Source of the DNA: Burkholderia sp. TSV86
GTDB taxonomy: Bacteria > Pseudomonadota > Gammaproteobacteria > Burkholderiales > Burkholderiaceae
NCBI RefSeq assembly: GCF_001522865.1
Contig: NZ_LOWB01000047.1
Coordinates: forward strand, 1-64,000
Direction: 5' to 3'
Length of the DNA: 64,000 nt
The notes beneath the pieces are model-generated. The model was not told the origin of the DNA and searched no databases. It saw only the letters and a program-made list of their open reading frames with translations. Shown piece after piece: positions 38,437 to 48,722 of the stretch. The position numbers and the translations under genes are program-made. Numbering within the stretch: position 1 is the first letter of the stretch; each line of letters begins with the position of its first letter.

Positions 38437-39351
38437 TCAGAGCGCCGGCAGCAGCTCCGGCGGATGATGCTTGAGCGTATGCCGCGCCTCGCGGAATTCA
38501 GGGAAGATCGATTCGACTGTCTGCCAGAACGCGGGGCTGTGATTCATCTCGCGCAGATGCGACAGCTCGTGCGCGACCACGTAATCGACGATCGACATCG
38601 GAAAGTGAATGAGCCGCCAGTTCAGGCGGATCTTGCCGTCGCTCGAGCAGCTTCCCCAGCGCGTCGCGGCCGACGACAACGCATAGGCCGCATACGTGAC
38701 ACCAAGCTTTTGCGCATAGACCGCGAGCCGTTCGCCGAAGATCCGCTTCGCTTCGCCTTGCAGCCAGCCTTGCACGCGATCCTTGATCTGCTGCCCGCTC
38801 GCGTGCGTGGGCAGGCCGAGCCCGAGCGTCGCGGCAGTGGCGTCGAAGCGCAGCGCGCCTTGCGCCGACGCGAGCGTGATCGTGACGGGCTTGCCGAGAT
38901 ACGGAATCTGCGCGCCTTCCTTCCAATCGATTTGCGGCAGCGCGCGCTGCTCGGCGCGCGTTTGCCATTCGGCGAGCTTCGCGAAGATCCAGCGGCGCTT
39001 CTCGGCGATCGCCGCTTCGATATCGGCGAGCGTCACCCAGCGCGGCGCGGTGATCGTCAAACCATTGCCATCGATTGCAAAGCCGATCGTGCGCCGTGCC
39101 GAGCGCTTGAGCTTGTACGCGAGCACGCGGCCGTCGAGCGCGAGCGTGCGCAGGCGCGAACGGTCGTCGGCGGGCGGGGTGGCGCCGGAGGTGGACAGGC
39201 CGGCGCCCGGCGCGGGATGCGCAGCGGGCGAAGCGCCGGCGGCCGGCGCACCCGCGGACGCCGGCGCGGCCGGCCCATCGAAGAGCGGCAGATCGAGCTG
39301 GCGGTGATCGAGCGCCACGACAGCCGGCCGTGGCCTGGGACGCTTCGGCAT
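38437..39351 (-). CDS. YgjP-like metallopeptidase domain protein
   Basis: A 304-residue protein. A proline/alanine-rich N-terminal ~75 residues (AAPASAGAPAAGASPAAHPA) precedes the YgjP/DUF45 domain. The zinc motif HELSHLREMNHSPAFW gives HExxH plus a downstream His, as in the M48-related YgjP family. Members have been described as putative metal-dependent hydrolases; the substrate is unknown. ATG 39351 follows AGAGAA. It lies 43 nt downstream of plsC in the leftward series. Confidence 0.85.
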   Translation of the reverse strand: MPKRPRPRPAVVALDHRQLDLPLFDGPAAPASAGAPAAGASPAAHPAPGAGLSTSGATPPADDRSRLRTLALDGRVLAYKLKRSARRTIGFAIDGNGLTITAPRWVTLADIEAAIAEKRRWIFAKLAEWQTRAEQRALPQIDWKEGAQIPYLGKPVTITLASAQGALRFDATAATLGLGLPTHASGQQIKDRVQGWLQGEAKRIFGERLAVYAQKLGVTYAAYALSSAATRWGSCSSDGKIRLNWRLIHFPMSIVDYVVAHELSHLREMNHSPAFWQTVESIFPEFREARHTLKHHPPELLPAL

Positions 39352-39394
39352 CAGTTCTCTTCGTTTAGCAGTGCGCAATGGGTAAAGCCTTGAC

Positions 39395-40174
39395 TCAGGT
39401 GGACGCCGCGCTCGACGCGCGCGCGTTGCCGCCGCGTGCGTCGCGCTCGTGCCGGTACGCGTCGGGGTCGATGCGGCGCATTTCCGCTTCGATCCAGTTC
39501 TCGACGCGTTCGTTCAATTGTTCGTATGTGAGGCCGTGCGTGTCGATCGGCTTGCCGATCGACACCGTGACCAGGCCGGGAAACTTCGTAAACGAGTTGC
39601 GCGGCCACACGTGTCCGGCGTTGTGCGCGATCGGCACGACAGGCGCGCCTGCGTCCACCGCGAAGCGCGCGCCACCCGTCTTGTACTTACCCTGGCTGCC
39701 AACCAGCGTGCGCGTGCCTTCGGGGAAGATGATGATCCATGCTCCGTCGTCGAGCCGCACCTTGCCCTGGCGGATCACCGAATCGAACGCGTGCTTGCCG
39801 TTCTTGCGGTTGATATAGACCATCTGCAGCATGCCGAGCGCCCAGCCGAAGAACGGCACGTGCAGCAGCTCGCGCTTGAGCACGAAGCAAAGCGGCTTGG
39901 GCATCAACGCAGGCAGTGCGATCGTCTCCCAAGCGGATTGATGCTTCGACAGCAGCACGGCCGGCCCGTTTGGCAGATTGTCGAGGCCCTCGATCCGGTA
40001 ACGGATGCCGTTGAGCCAGCGCGCGACGAAGATCGTCGATTTGCACCAGCCGGCCGCCATCCAGTAGCGCGCGGTCGCACGCATGAACGGAAACGCGATC
40101 AGGCAGGCGATCGCATACGGGATCGTGTAGACGATCAGATACAGAGTGAAGAGCAGCGAGCGGACGAAGCGCAT
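39395..40174 (-). CDS. plsC: 1-acyl-sn-glycerol-3-phosphate acyltransferase (PlsC)
   Basis: A 259-residue membrane acyltransferase. An N-terminal membrane span (LLFTLYLIVYTIPYAIACLI) precedes the HxxxxE active site in SKHQSAWETIALP, a variant of the common H-x4-D. FPEGTRTLVG supplies the third motif. It makes phosphatidic acid from lysophosphatidic acid. It sits 34 nt after gmhB, so the two are probably cotranscribed. Confidence 0.93.
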   Translation of the reverse strand: MRFVRSLLFTLYLIVYTIPYAIACLIAFPFMRATARYWMAAGWCKSTIFVARWLNGIRYRIEGLDNLPNGPAVLLSKHQSAWETIALPALMPKPLCFVLKRELLHVPFFGWALGMLQMVYINRKNGKHAFDSVIRQGKVRLDDGAWIIIFPEGTRTLVGSQGKYKTGGARFAVDAGAPVVPIAHNAGHVWPRNSFTKFPGLVTVSIGKPIDTHGLTYEQLNERVENWIEAEMRRIDPDAYRHERDARGGNARASSAAST

Positions 40175-40208
40175 GGCGTGGCGTCAATGGGCGAGGAAGC
40201 GGGGTGCT

Positions 40209-40772
40209 TCACTCTTGTTCTTCGGAAAGAAAATCGAGCGCGAAGGCGCGCAGATCGTCGTGAACGCGGGTGCCGTCCGGCAAGCCGCCGTCGGCGAGCG
40301 TCTTCTTACCCTTGCCGGTCAGCACCAAATGCGTTCTGAAGCCGAGCGCGGCGCCTGCTTGCAGATCGCGCAGCGAATCGCCGACGATCGGCGTGGCGGC
40401 CGGATCGATCTCGAAGCGCTCGGCGATCTGCTTCATCATGCCGGGCTTCGGCTTGCGGCAGTCGCAGTGATCGTCGGCCGTGTGCGGGCAGAAGAACACC
40501 GCGTCGATCCGGGCGCCGACCGCGGCGGCCGCGCGTTGCATCTTCAGATGCATTGCGTTGAGCGTGGCCATGTCGAACAGCCCCCGGCCGATGCCTGACT
40601 GATTGGTCGCGACGACGACCCGGTAACCCGCATGGTTGAGCCGCGCGATCGCCTCGAGGCTGCCGGGCAGCGCGATCCATTCGTCGGCCGATTTGACGAA
40701 CGCGTCCGAATCGACGTTGATGACGCCGTCCCGGTCGAGGACGACGAGCTTTTTGCTGGCGCTGGTCGGCAT
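40209..40772 (-). CDS. gmhB: D-glycero-beta-D-manno-heptose-1,7-bisphosphate 7-phosphatase (GmhB)
   Basis: A 187-residue HAD phosphatase. Motif I is VVLDRDGVINVDSDAFV, motif II lies in VATNQSGIGRGLFDM, the zinc-binding loop is CPHTADDHCDCRKPKPGM, and motif IV is IVGDSLRDLQAGAA. It supplies ADP-heptose for the LPS inner core. It is 15 nt after glyS and shares the operon with plsC. Confidence 0.95.
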   Translation of the reverse strand: MPTSASKKLVVLDRDGVINVDSDAFVKSADEWIALPGSLEAIARLNHAGYRVVVATNQSGIGRGLFDMATLNAMHLKMQRAAAAVGARIDAVFFCPHTADDHCDCRKPKPGMMKQIAERFEIDPAATPIVGDSLRDLQAGAALGFRTHLVLTGKGKKTLADGGLPDGTRVHDDLRAFALDFLSEEQE

Positions 40773-40787
40773 CGCGTGGCTCCGGTC

Positions 40788-42887
40788 TTATGCGGCGAGC
40801 TTCGAGATGTCGGCGACGCAGTTCATCTGCTGATGCAGCGCGGCGAGGAGCGCGAGCCGGTTCGCGCGCAGCGCCGGGTCGTCGGCGTTCACCATCACGT
40901 CGTTGAAGAACGTGTCGACGGGCGCGCGCAGCGCCGCGAGCGCGGACAGCGCGCCCGTGTACGCGCGCGCCGCGAGCTGCGACTGCACGCGCGGCGCGAC
41001 CTGCGCCAGCTCGTCGTGCAGCGCCTTCTCGGCCGCCTCGACGAGCAGCGTGGCCTGCACCGCGCCGTTCGTGCCGCCGTCGGACTTCTTCAGGATGTTC
41101 GAGATCCGCTTGTTCGCCGCGGCGAGCGCTTGTGCTTCCGCGAGGCGCGTGAACTCGCGCACCGCGTCGAGGCGCTCGATCAGATCGTCGATGCGTGTCG
41201 GATTCAGGCCCAGCACCGCGTCGATCTCGCCCGTGGTGTAGCCGCGCTCGCGCAGCAGGCCGCGCAGGCGGTCGATGAAGAACGCATGGAGCGCATCCGT
41301 CGACTCGGCGACGTCCGGCACTGCCGAGAAGCGCGCGTAGGCGGCGCGCAGCAGCGAGACGAGGTCGAGCGGCAACTGCTTTTCGAGCAGGAGCCGCAAC
41401 ACGCCGAGCGCATGACGGCGCAGCGCGTAAGGGTCTTTCTCGCCCGTCGGCGCAAGGCCGATGCCCCAGATGCCGACGATCGTCTCGAGCTTGTCGGCAA
41501 GCGCGACGGCGGTGCTGACCGGCTGGCTCGGCAGCGCATCGCCGGAGAAGCGCGGCTGGTAGTGCTCGGTGCACGCGAGCGCGACGTCGTCCGGCTCGCC
41601 GTCGTGGCGCGCGTAGTATGTGCCCATCGTGCCTTGCAGCTCGGGGAATTCGCCGACCATGTCGGTCAACAGGTCCGCCTTCGCCAGACGCGCGGCGCGG
41701 CGCGCGAGTGCGGCATCGGCGCCGAGCGCGGGCGCGATCTCGCCCGCCAGCGCCTCGATGCGCTCGACGCGTGCGAGTTGCGAGCCGAGCTTGTTGTGGT
41801 AGACGACGTTCGCCAGGCGCGGCACGCGATCGGCGAGCTTGACCTTCTTGTCCTGCTCGAAGAAGAACTTCGCGTCGGCCAGGCGCGGGCGCACGACGCG
41901 CTCGTTGCCCTCGACGATTTCGGCGGGCGTTGTCGTCTCGATGTTCGACACGATCAGAAAGCGCGAGCGCAGCTTGCCCGCCGCGTCGGTGAGCGCGAAA
42001 TACTTCTGGTTGGTCTGCATCGTCAGGATCAGGCATTCCTGCGGCACTTGCAGGAATTCGTCCTCGAAGCGGCATGGATAGACGACCGGCCATTCGACGA
42101 GCGCGGTCACCTCGTCGAGCAGCGCTTCCGGCATCACGACGCGATCGCCTTCGGCATGCGCGTCGAGTTGCGTGCGGATGGCTTCCTTGCGCTCGGCGAA
42201 TTGCGCGATCACGCGGCCCTTCGCGCGCAGCGTGTCCGCATAGGCGCTCGCGTCGTGGATCGCGACGCGGCCGTCGGACAGAAAGCGGTGGCCGAGCGTG
42301 GTGTCGCCCGCGTCGATGCCGAACGCGGTCACGGGCACGACGGTTTGGCCGTGCAGCACGGTGAGCCGATGCACGGGGCGCACGAATTGGACGTCGGCGC
42401 CGTCCGGGCGCTGGTAGGTCATCACCTTCGGAATCGGCAGCTTCGCGAGCGTTTCGTCCAGCGCGGCCTGCAGGCCGGCGGCGAGCGGCGTGCCGGCCGC
42501 CGTGTAGTTGACGAAGAACGCTTCGGCCTTGCCGTCCTGCGCGCGTTCGAGATCGGCCACGGACAGATTCGAGTGACCGAGCGCCGCGAGCTTCTTCGCG
42601 AGCGGCGCGGTCGGTTTGCCGTCGGCGTCGAGCGCGACCGACACCGGCAGCACTTTTTCGCGGACCTGGCGATCGGGCGCGACGGCGCGCACCTGGTGCA
42701 CGACGACGGCAAGACGCCGCGGCGTCGCGTAGCGCTCGAACGCGAGTTCGCCTTCGATCAAGTCGCGCGCGGCAAGGCGCTGCGCGAGGCCTTCGGCGAA
42801 CGCGTCGCCGAGACGGGCCAGCGCCTTGGGCGGCAGTTCTTCGGTCAACAGTTCGACGAGCAGGGGAGCGGGATGGTTTTGCGTCAT
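40788..42887 (-). CDS. glyS: Glycyl-tRNA synthetase beta subunit
   Basis: A 699-residue beta subunit of the tetrameric glycyl-tRNA synthetase. It begins [20 protein letters not shown], a family hallmark, and contains [20 protein letters not shown] and [20 protein letters not shown]. The C-terminal anticodon-binding-like domain spans about residues 560-690. It partners the alpha subunit encoded 16 nt upstream. Length and order match the alpha2-beta2 type. Confidence 0.97.
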   Translation of the reverse strand: MTQNHPAPLLVELLTEELPPKALARLGDAFAEGLAQRLAARDLIEGELAFERYATPRRLAVVVHQVRAVAPDRQVREKVLPVSVALDADGKPTAPLAKKLAALGHSNLSVADLERAQDGKAEAFFVNYTAAGTPLAAGLQAALDETLAKLPIPKVMTYQRPDGADVQFVRPVHRLTVLHGQTVVPVTAFGIDAGDTTLGHRFLSDGRVAIHDASAYADTLRAKGRVIAQFAERKEAIRTQLDAHAEGDRVVMPEALLDEVTALVEWPVVYPCRFEDEFLQVPQECLILTMQTNQKYFALTDAAGKLRSRFLIVSNIETTTPAEIVEGNERVVRPRLADAKFFFEQDKKVKLADRVPRLANVVYHNKLGSQLARVERIEALAGEIAPALGADAALARRAARLAKADLLTDMVGEFPELQGTMGTYYARHDGEPDDVALACTEHYQPRFSGDALPSQPVSTAVALADKLETIVGIWGIGLAPTGEKDPYALRRHALGVLRLLLEKQLPLDLVSLLRAAYARFSAVPDVAESTDALHAFFIDRLRGLLRERGYTTGEIDAVLGLNPTRIDDLIERLDAVREFTRLAEAQALAAANKRISNILKKSDGGTNGAVQATLLVEAAEKALHDELAQVAPRVQSQLAARAYTGALSALAALRAPVDTFFNDVMVNADDPALRANRLALLAALHQQMNCVADISKLAA

Positions 42888-42903
42888 GATGTGAAGAATC
42901 TCG

Positions 42904-43911
42904 TCAGTCCTGATCGATCTTGCGTTCGGCTTTCAGCGCCGGCGCCCACGCGGGCTGCGCGGCTTCCTGCGCGTCGGTGATGAGGCCGGGCACGCCCTTG
43001 ACCGGGTTGCCGAGCATCGGGAAGCCGAGCTTTTCGCGTGAATCGTAGTACGCTTGCGCGACGAGCCGCGACAACGCGCGAATCCGGCCGATATACGCGG
43101 CGCGCTCGGTCACCGAGATCGCGCCGCGCGCGTCGAGCAGATTGAACGTATGGCCGGCTTTCAGCACCAGCTCATACGCGGGCAGCGCGAGCTGCGCGTC
43201 GATCATCCGCTTCGCCTCGGCTTCGTAGCTGTTGAAGAACGTGAACAGCAGCTCGACGTTTGCTTGCTCGAAGTTGTACGTCGACTGCTCGACTTCGTTT
43301 TGGTGATACACGTCGCCGTATGTGAGGCGGCGCAGCTCGGGGCCGTTCGGCCCTTGTTCCTCCCATTCGGTCCAGATGAGGTCATAGACATTCTCGACCT
43401 TCTGCAGATACATCGCGAGACGTTCGAGCCCGTAGGTGATCTCGCCCAGCACAGGTTTGCAGTCGAGGCCGCCCACCTGCTGGAAGTACGTGAACTGCGT
43501 GACTTCCATTCCGTTCAGCCAGACTTCCCAGCCGAGCCCCCACGCGCCGAGCGTCGGATTTTCCCAGTCGTCTTCGACGAAGCGCACGTCGTTTTGCTTG
43601 AGATCGAAGCCGAGCGCTTCGAGCGAGCCGAGGTACAGGTCGAGGATGTTTTCCGGCGCGGGCTTGAGCACTACTTGGTATTGGTAGTAGTGCTGCAGAC
43701 GGTTCGGGTTTTCGCCGTAGCGGCCATCCTTCGGGCGTCGCGACGGCTGCACGTAGGCGGCGCGCCACGGTTCGGGGCCGACCGCGCGCAGGAACGTGTG
43801 CACGTGCGACGTGCCGGCGCCGACTTCCATGTCGATCGGCTGGAGCAGGGCGCAGCCCTGCCTGTCCCAATAGGACTGGAGCGTCAGGATGATTTGCTGA
43901 AACGTGAGCAT
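42904..43911 (-). CDS. glyQ: Glycyl-tRNA synthetase alpha subunit
   Basis: A 335-residue catalytic subunit. It starts [20 protein letters not shown] and contains [40 protein letters not shown] and the [20 protein letters not shown] end of the core. About 30 extra residues at the C-terminus ([20 protein letters not shown]) go beyond the E. coli length. The start at 43911 is fixed by this conserved N-terminus. A TAAAAT -10-like hexamer lies at 44018-44023 on the minus strand. Confidence 0.96.
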   Translation of the reverse strand: MLTFQQIILTLQSYWDRQGCALLQPIDMEVGAGTSHVHTFLRAVGPEPWRAAYVQPSRRPKDGRYGENPNRLQHYYQYQVVLKPAPENILDLYLGSLEALGFDLKQNDVRFVEDDWENPTLGAWGLGWEVWLNGMEVTQFTYFQQVGGLDCKPVLGEITYGLERLAMYLQKVENVYDLIWTEWEEQGPNGPELRRLTYGDVYHQNEVEQSTYNFEQANVELLFTFFNSYEAEAKRMIDAQLALPAYELVLKAGHTFNLLDARGAISVTERAAYIGRIRALSRLVAQAYYDSREKLGFPMLGNPVKGVPGLITDAQEAAQPAWAPALKAERKIDQD

Positions 43912-44209
43912 GAAGAGCCTTCGGGGCGCTGGGCGGGCGTTGCGAGCCGTCGGCGCGGGCGGCGCCCGTGCCGTCAGCTCGCGCGGCGCGCGGCTGGGGT
44001 CTGTGCTGAAACGTGCAATTTTACCGGATCGGCGCGGGGGTGCGTTCGGAATGGGCGCGCGTGCGATGGCGGTACAGCTCACGTTGCGCGCGTTTTGTAT
44101 ATTTCGCGCATTTCGCGGCACGTTGCGTGCCGCTTGCCGTCCGGCCGCGTCCGGCACGGATGACGCCACCGCGCCGCGCGCGTCGGGTTGAGCGTGAACG
44201 GGCGGCGCG

Positions 44210-45892
44210 TCAGTCGCGCCGGCGCGATCTCGGCCCGAGCGCGAAACCGGCCGCGAGCAGCAGCAGTGAAAGCGCGAGCACGGTGCTGTCACCGCTCATC
44301 ACGTATGGTGTGCGGCCCGCCGTGCCTTCGATCCGCACGTCGAGCGAGCCGATCGTGTAAGGCTTCAATCGGCCGATCACGCGCCCGCGCGCATCGATCG
44401 CGACCGTCATGCCGGTATTGGTCGCGCGCAGCATCGGCCGGCCCGTTTCGAGCGAGCGCATCCGGGCGATTTGCAGATGCTGGTCGAGCGCGATCGTGTC
44501 GCCGAACCACGCGAGATTCGTTGCGTTGACGAGCACGCCGGGCGACACCGGATTGTCGCGGATCGACGCGGCGATTTGCTCGCCGAAGAGATCCTCATAG
44601 CAGATGTCGACCATCACCGGCTGGTTGCGCACGATGAAGGGCGGCTGCACGAGCGCGCCGCGCGCGAAATCGCCGAGCGGCATCTTCATCAGGTCGACGA
44701 ACCAGCGAAAGCCCCACGGGATGAACTCGCCGAACGGCACCAGGTGGTGCTTGTCGTAACGGTAGATGTCGCGCGAATGCGGCGTCACGCCATACAGGCT
44801 GTTCGTGTAGTCCACGATTCTGCCGTCCTCGGTGACCGTGTCGCCCACCGCGCCGAACACGATCGACGTGTTCGTCGTGTCGCTGAACCGGCGGATCGCA
44901 CGGGCAAACGACTCGGGCAAATCCTGAATCGTCATGACCGCTATTGCCGTTTCCGGCGTGACGATCAGATCGGCCGGCTTGTCGGTGATCATCTTTTGAT
45001 ACAGCTCGATCGCCGCGTCGATGCCCGCTTGCTCGAATTTGATCTCCTGCTTGACGTTGCCTTGCAGCAGCCGCACATCGAGCGGCGCGTTCGCGGGCAC
45101 GGTCCACGGCACGAGCGCGAGCAGCGGGCCGGCCGCGACGAGCGCAAGCGCCGTGAGCGCGGGCGCGGCAGCGTTCGCCGTGCCCGCCGCGTTCGCGGCA
45201 CGCGCGCCGCCTGGCGAGGCTGCCGCGCGCCTGCCGGCGCGCACACGGACGATCGCCTGCACCGCCAGAGCCGCGACGAGCGCGAGCACCCACGCAACGC
45301 CATAGACGCCGACGAGCGACGCATAGCCGGCAAGCGGGCCGTCGACTTGCGCGTAACCGCTCGCGAGCCACGGAAAGCCGGTGAACACGGTGCCGCGCAG
45401 CCATTCGCCGACGGCCCACGCGCTCGCGAACGCGAACGCGTGATACCAAGCCGGCGGCAACGGGCGTTGGCCGGCGGCGGCCGTGCGTTGCGCGCGCCTG
45501 GCGCACAACGACCAGAGCGCCGCCGCGAACGCGGGATAGATCGACAGATACGCGCAGAACAGCACGAGTGCGCCGCCCGCGAGCGGCGCGGCCATCTCGC
45601 CGTACACGTGCATGCTGATATAGAGCCACCAGATGCCGGTGATGAAGTTGCCGAAGCCGAACGCGCCGCCCGTTGCCGCCGCTTGCGTCCAGCGGGTGGT
45701 GCGCGTGAGCTGCGCGAACAGCCACGCGAACACGGCGATTTGCAGCCAGCCGCCATGCGGCGTCGGCGCGAACGTCAGCGTATTGACCGCGCCTGCGAGC
45801 AGTGCGGCGGGATAGTGCCAGACGGGCAGCGCGCGGCCGGCGGCCGTTGGGCAAGCGCCGTGCGGCGGGCGGGTCGAAATCGGTTCGGCCAT
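44210..45892 (-). CDS. lnt: Apolipoprotein N-acyltransferase (Lnt)
   Basis: A 560-residue inner-membrane enzyme. About six N-terminal membrane spans (residues ~25-270) are followed by a nitrilase-like catalytic domain and one C-terminal span ([16 protein letters not shown]). The catalytic Glu lies in [10 protein letters not shown], the Lys region precedes [15 protein letters not shown], and the Cys is in [14 protein letters not shown]. It adds the third acyl chain to lipoproteins. It follows corC by 84 nt in the conserved corC-lnt order. Confidence 0.95.
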   Translation of the reverse strand: MAEPISTRPPHGACPTAAGRALPVWHYPAALLAGAVNTLTFAPTPHGGWLQIAVFAWLFAQLTRTTRWTQAAATGGAFGFGNFITGIWWLYISMHVYGEMAAPLAGGALVLFCAYLSIYPAFAAALWSLCARRAQRTAAAGQRPLPPAWYHAFAFASAWAVGEWLRGTVFTGFPWLASGYAQVDGPLAGYASLVGVYGVAWVLALVAALAVQAIVRVRAGRRAAASPGGARAANAAGTANAAAPALTALALVAAGPLLALVPWTVPANAPLDVRLLQGNVKQEIKFEQAGIDAAIELYQKMITDKPADLIVTPETAIAVMTIQDLPESFARAIRRFSDTTNTSIVFGAVGDTVTEDGRIVDYTNSLYGVTPHSRDIYRYDKHHLVPFGEFIPWGFRWFVDLMKMPLGDFARGALVQPPFIVRNQPVMVDICYEDLFGEQIAASIRDNPVSPGVLVNATNLAWFGDTIALDQHLQIARMRSLETGRPMLRATNTGMTVAIDARGRVIGRLKPYTIGSLDVRIEGTAGRTPYVMSGDSTVLALSLLLLAAGFALGPRSRRRD

Positions 45893-45976
45893 GCGGGCGT
45901 CGGAAAAGCGTTGGAGGGGGCGGCTGGCGAGCCAGTCGGCGCCAATGGCGGCGCCGATCGCGGCGCTATCGCGCGG

Positions 45977-46867
45977 TCATTCGGTTTCGCCGGCCGTGAG
46001 GCCGCGCCGGCTCGCGAGCGGCGTGCGGCGCACGAGCAGCACGTGGATCTGGCGAGCGTCGCCGCGCTGGATCTCGAATACCAGGTCGCCCAGACGCACT
46101 TTTTCGCCGCGATGCGGCACGCGGCCAAAATGGTGCGTGATGAGGCCGCCGATCGTATCGACTTCGTCGTCCGGAAAATGGGTGCCGAACGTTTCGTTGA
46201 ATTGCTCGATCTCGGTGAGCGCGCGGACGCGATAGCGGCCGTCCGGCGCGGCGAGGATGTTGCCCGCTTCCTCGTCGAAATCGTATTCGTCCTCGATGTC
46301 GCCGACGATCTGCTCGAGCACGTCCTCGATCGTGATGAGGCCCGCGACGCCGCCGTATTCGTCGACGACGATCGCGAGGTGGTTTCGATTCACGCGGAAA
46401 TCGTGCAGCAGCACGTTCAGCCGCTTCGATTCGGGGATAAAGACGGCGGGGCGCAGCATTCCGCGCACGTCGAATTCCTCTTCGGCGTAAAAGCGCAGCA
46501 GATCCTTCGCGAGCAGCACGCCGATGACGTTGTCGCGGTTGTCTTCGTAGACGGGGTAGCGCGAGTGCGCCTTTTCGAGCACGAACGGGATGAAATCCTC
46601 GGGCTTGTCGGCGATGTTGATCGCGTCCATTTGCGCGCGGGGCACCATGATGTCGCGCGCGCACAGGTCGGATACCTGGAACACCCCTTCGATCATCGAC
46701 AGCGAATCGGCGTCGATCAGATTGCGTTCGTGCGCGTCCTGCAGGATTTCGAGGAGTTCGCCCCGCGATTCGGGCTCGGGCGAGATGAAGTCGGTCAGGC
46801 GCTCGAGCAGCGAGCGCTTTTCATGCGGTTTGTCGGTAGGTTTTCGACTGGGATACGAATCGTTCAT
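45977..46867 (-). CDS. corC: CorC/HlyC family CBS-domain protein (YbeX-like)
   Basis: A 296-residue soluble protein with no DUF21 membrane region. Two CBS domains (CARDIMVPRAQMDAINIADK, then FVLEKAHSRYPVYEDNRDNV) are followed by a CorC_HlyC domain (FAIV-type core HLAIVVDEYGGVAGLITIED, then RALTEIEQFNETFGTHFPDD). It was named for magnesium/cobalt efflux. More recent work on the E. coli homolog YbeX links it to ribosome and magnesium homeostasis. ATG 46867 is preceded by GGGAGCG. Confidence 0.92.
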   Translation of the reverse strand: MNDSYPSRKPTDKPHEKRSLLERLTDFISPEPESRGELLEILQDAHERNLIDADSLSMIEGVFQVSDLCARDIMVPRAQMDAINIADKPEDFIPFVLEKAHSRYPVYEDNRDNVIGVLLAKDLLRFYAEEEFDVRGMLRPAVFIPESKRLNVLLHDFRVNRNHLAIVVDEYGGVAGLITIEDVLEQIVGDIEDEYDFDEEAGNILAAPDGRYRVRALTEIEQFNETFGTHFPDDEVDTIGGLITHHFGRVPHRGEKVRLGDLVFEIQRGDARQIHVLLVRRTPLASRRGLTAGETE

Positions 46868-47255
46868 GGTGGTGCGCTCCCGCTTGATGGAAAGCGCGCT
46901 GTCACGGAGTTGAGAAGGATACACCAAGGCCGTTGCGCTGCCGTGTCGGTCGTGCAGGGCGCGCGGGCGGCGCGGACGCGGATTGGGCGATCGCGTGGCG
47001 GCTGCCCGCTCGGCTGCCTTCATCGTAGCGCAGAAACCGGCGAGCGGGCACTGGCGGAAAACGGCTCGCCCGGGCGGCGGCGGCGATGGCCGGCGCGGGG
47101 GCCGCAGCGGGCCGCGGGTGCGCGGGCCGTGGCGCGAGTTCGCCTCGGGCGCGTGTGTTTTGCCGGCGCACCGCATGGCGCGCGCCGCGATCGATCCCGC
47201 GTTGCGTGGCGCAACGGCCGCACGGCAGGACAACCGGCAGCCGGCGCGCCGCCCG
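46868..47255. other. Intergenic region between corC and chaC
   Basis: A very GC-rich 388-bp gap on the leftward coding run. Besides AGGATACACCAA at 46916-46927, which recurs upstream of ybeY, I see no clear promoter, terminator or conserved coding sequence. Small frames here have biased Arg/Ala/Pro composition and are probably chance. Confidence 0.5.
46916..46927 (-). repeat. 12-bp element shared with the ybeY upstream region (copy 1)
   Basis: On the minus strand this reads TTGGTGTATCCT and lies 48 nt before the corC start. The identical 12-mer lies at 48723-48734, 27 nt before ybeY. TATCCT could be a weak -10 element in both. Chance repeats of this length are expected in 64 kb, so only the matching placement is suggestive. 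Confidence 0.35.
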
Positions 47256-47894
47256 CTAGCGGCAACGCGCGAGCAGCGCCTCCAGCGTGCGGTCGGGCAT
47301 CCCGCTGTCGCGCAGCGCGGCGACGGTGCGGCTCACGTAGTCGAGCGTCGTGCCGTAGCGGCCGCACGCACAGCCGAACACGGTCTTCACGATTTCGTCG
47401 GGCAGCTTGCCGGTGTAGGTCGGCGCGTCGCGCCGCATGACGAACGCGAGCGCGCTGACGCGCGCTCCGTTCGCGAGCACGCACGGCAGCCATGCGGGAC
47501 GGTACGAACCCATCGCCATCTCGCGCCGCCACAGCGCTTCGAGGTGCGGCATCGCGGTGCGGCCGGCGAGTTTGAATGCGAGCCCGGTGCACGAGCCGCC
47601 ACGGTCGAGCGCGAGTACGAGTCCCGGTTGCTCGGGCGTGCCGCGATTCACGCGTGACCACAAATAGAGTCCGCGATGATAGCCGTGAATCTTCGCGCGC
47701 ACGGCCTCGGCGGTCGGCATGCCGGGGTTCCAGATCAGCGAGCCATAACCGAACAGCCACAGATCGCTCATGCGATCCCAGTTGGCGAGCGCCGCGGCGA
47801 GCGACGCCGCGAGTTCCGCGTCGCTCAGGTAGCGCGCTTCGCCGAGCGGCGGCGGATACGCGCGGGCCGGCAGCAAGGGGGCAGGGTGGTCCAC
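47256..47894 (-). CDS. Gamma-glutamylcyclotransferase, ChaC family
   Basis: A 212-residue ChaC-like protein. WLFGYGSLIWNPGM carries the signature YGSL substrate loop, GSCTGLAFKL follows, and PAWLPCVLANGARVSALAFV resembles the core strands. ChaC enzymes degrade glutathione to 5-oxoproline and Cys-Gly. It lies between ybeY and corC, which are neighbours in E. coli, so it looks like an insertion into a conserved gene order. It is 18 nt downstream of the ybeY stop. Confidence 0.9.
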   Translation of the reverse strand: MDHPAPLLPARAYPPPLGEARYLSDAELAASLAAALANWDRMSDLWLFGYGSLIWNPGMPTAEAVRAKIHGYHRGLYLWSRVNRGTPEQPGLVLALDRGGSCTGLAFKLAGRTAMPHLEALWRREMAMGSYRPAWLPCVLANGARVSALAFVMRRDAPTYTGKLPDEIVKTVFGCACGRYGTTLDYVSRTVAALRDSGMPDRTLEALLARCR

Positions 47895-47912
47895 GGCTGA
47901 CGGCTGTGCGGA

Positions 47913-48695
47913 TCAGCGATACGGATTCGGAAAGCCGAGCCGCGCGAGGATATCGACTTCGAGCGCTTCCATTTCGGCGGCGTCCGCCTTGCCCCGCTCG
48001 TGATCGTAGCCCTGCGCGTGCAGCGCGCCGTGCACGAGCAGATGCGCGTAGTGCGCGACGAGCGTCTTGCCTTGCGCGCGCGCTTCCTTCTCGACGACGG
48101 GGCAGCACAGTACGAGATCGGCGACCGTCGCGCCGTCCGGCTCGTCGCCGTATGCGAAGGTCAGCACGTTGGTCGGATAGTCCTTGTGCCGGTAGCTTGC
48201 GTTGAGCGCGCGGCCTTCGGTTTCGCCGACGAAGCGCACGGTGAACTGCGCGTCGGCGAACAGCGCTGCCTCGAGCCATTCGGCGATCACCTTGCGCTTG
48301 GGCAGCGTCTTGCGCTGCGCATCGCCGATTTCGTCGCCATATTGGAGCGCGAGGTCGAGTTCGGGCTCGCGCGCCTCATCGGCTTCGTCATGCACATGGT
48401 CGGGGTTCTCGTCGGCGCTGACCGCGACGATCACGCTGTCGTAATGTTCGGGGCGCAGCGCCAGGCTCGCGCGCAGCGCCGGGTTCGCGTGCTGCGCGAC
48501 GATCGCGACGGCTGCGTCGCCCGAGTGGCCGGAGAGGTCGAACATCAGGCTGCGGCCGTCGGCGAAATCGACGCGCAGCGCTTGCGCATCGATCGTTTTG
48601 ACTTTGCCTTTGGCGTCGAACAGCGACAGGCGGGGGGCTTCGGTTTGCGCCGCGTCGGCGTGCGCGGGCTTTTTCGGAGGACGAGACGATTTCAT
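47913..48695 (-). CDS. ybeY: Endoribonuclease YbeY with N-terminal extension
   Basis: A 260-residue protein. The C-terminal ~150 residues are YbeY: FVGETEGRALNASYRHKDYP, TNVLTFAYGDEPDG, and the zinc motif HGALHAQGYDH, which gives HGxLHxxGYDH. YbeY acts in 16S rRNA maturation and ribosome quality control. The first ~110 residues (LFDAKGKVKTIDAQALRVDF, then FDLSGHSGDAAVAIVAQHA) are not part of standard YbeY (about 155 residues). ATG 48695 is the best start I see, though its Shine-Dalgarno is weak; translation might instead begin internally. Confidence 0.9.
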   Translation of the reverse strand: MKSSRPPKKPAHADAAQTEAPRLSLFDAKGKVKTIDAQALRVDFADGRSLMFDLSGHSGDAAVAIVAQHANPALRASLALRPEHYDSVIVAVSADENPDHVHDEADEAREPELDLALQYGDEIGDAQRKTLPKRKVIAEWLEAALFADAQFTVRFVGETEGRALNASYRHKDYPTNVLTFAYGDEPDGATVADLVLCCPVVEKEARAQGKTLVAHYAHLLVHGALHAQGYDHERGKADAAEMEALEVDILARLGFPNPYR

Positions 48696-48722
48696 CACGC
48701 TTACGTCGGTTTGAACGCGCTG

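Noticed and set aside
40632-42980. 782-codon plus-strand frame across glyS
   Set aside because: Antisense to an unmistakable glyS and part of gmhB; biased composition and no motif.
46902-47171. 89-codon minus frame between corC and chaC
   Set aside because: Almost entirely Arg, Ala and Pro; no ribosome-binding site or family resemblance.
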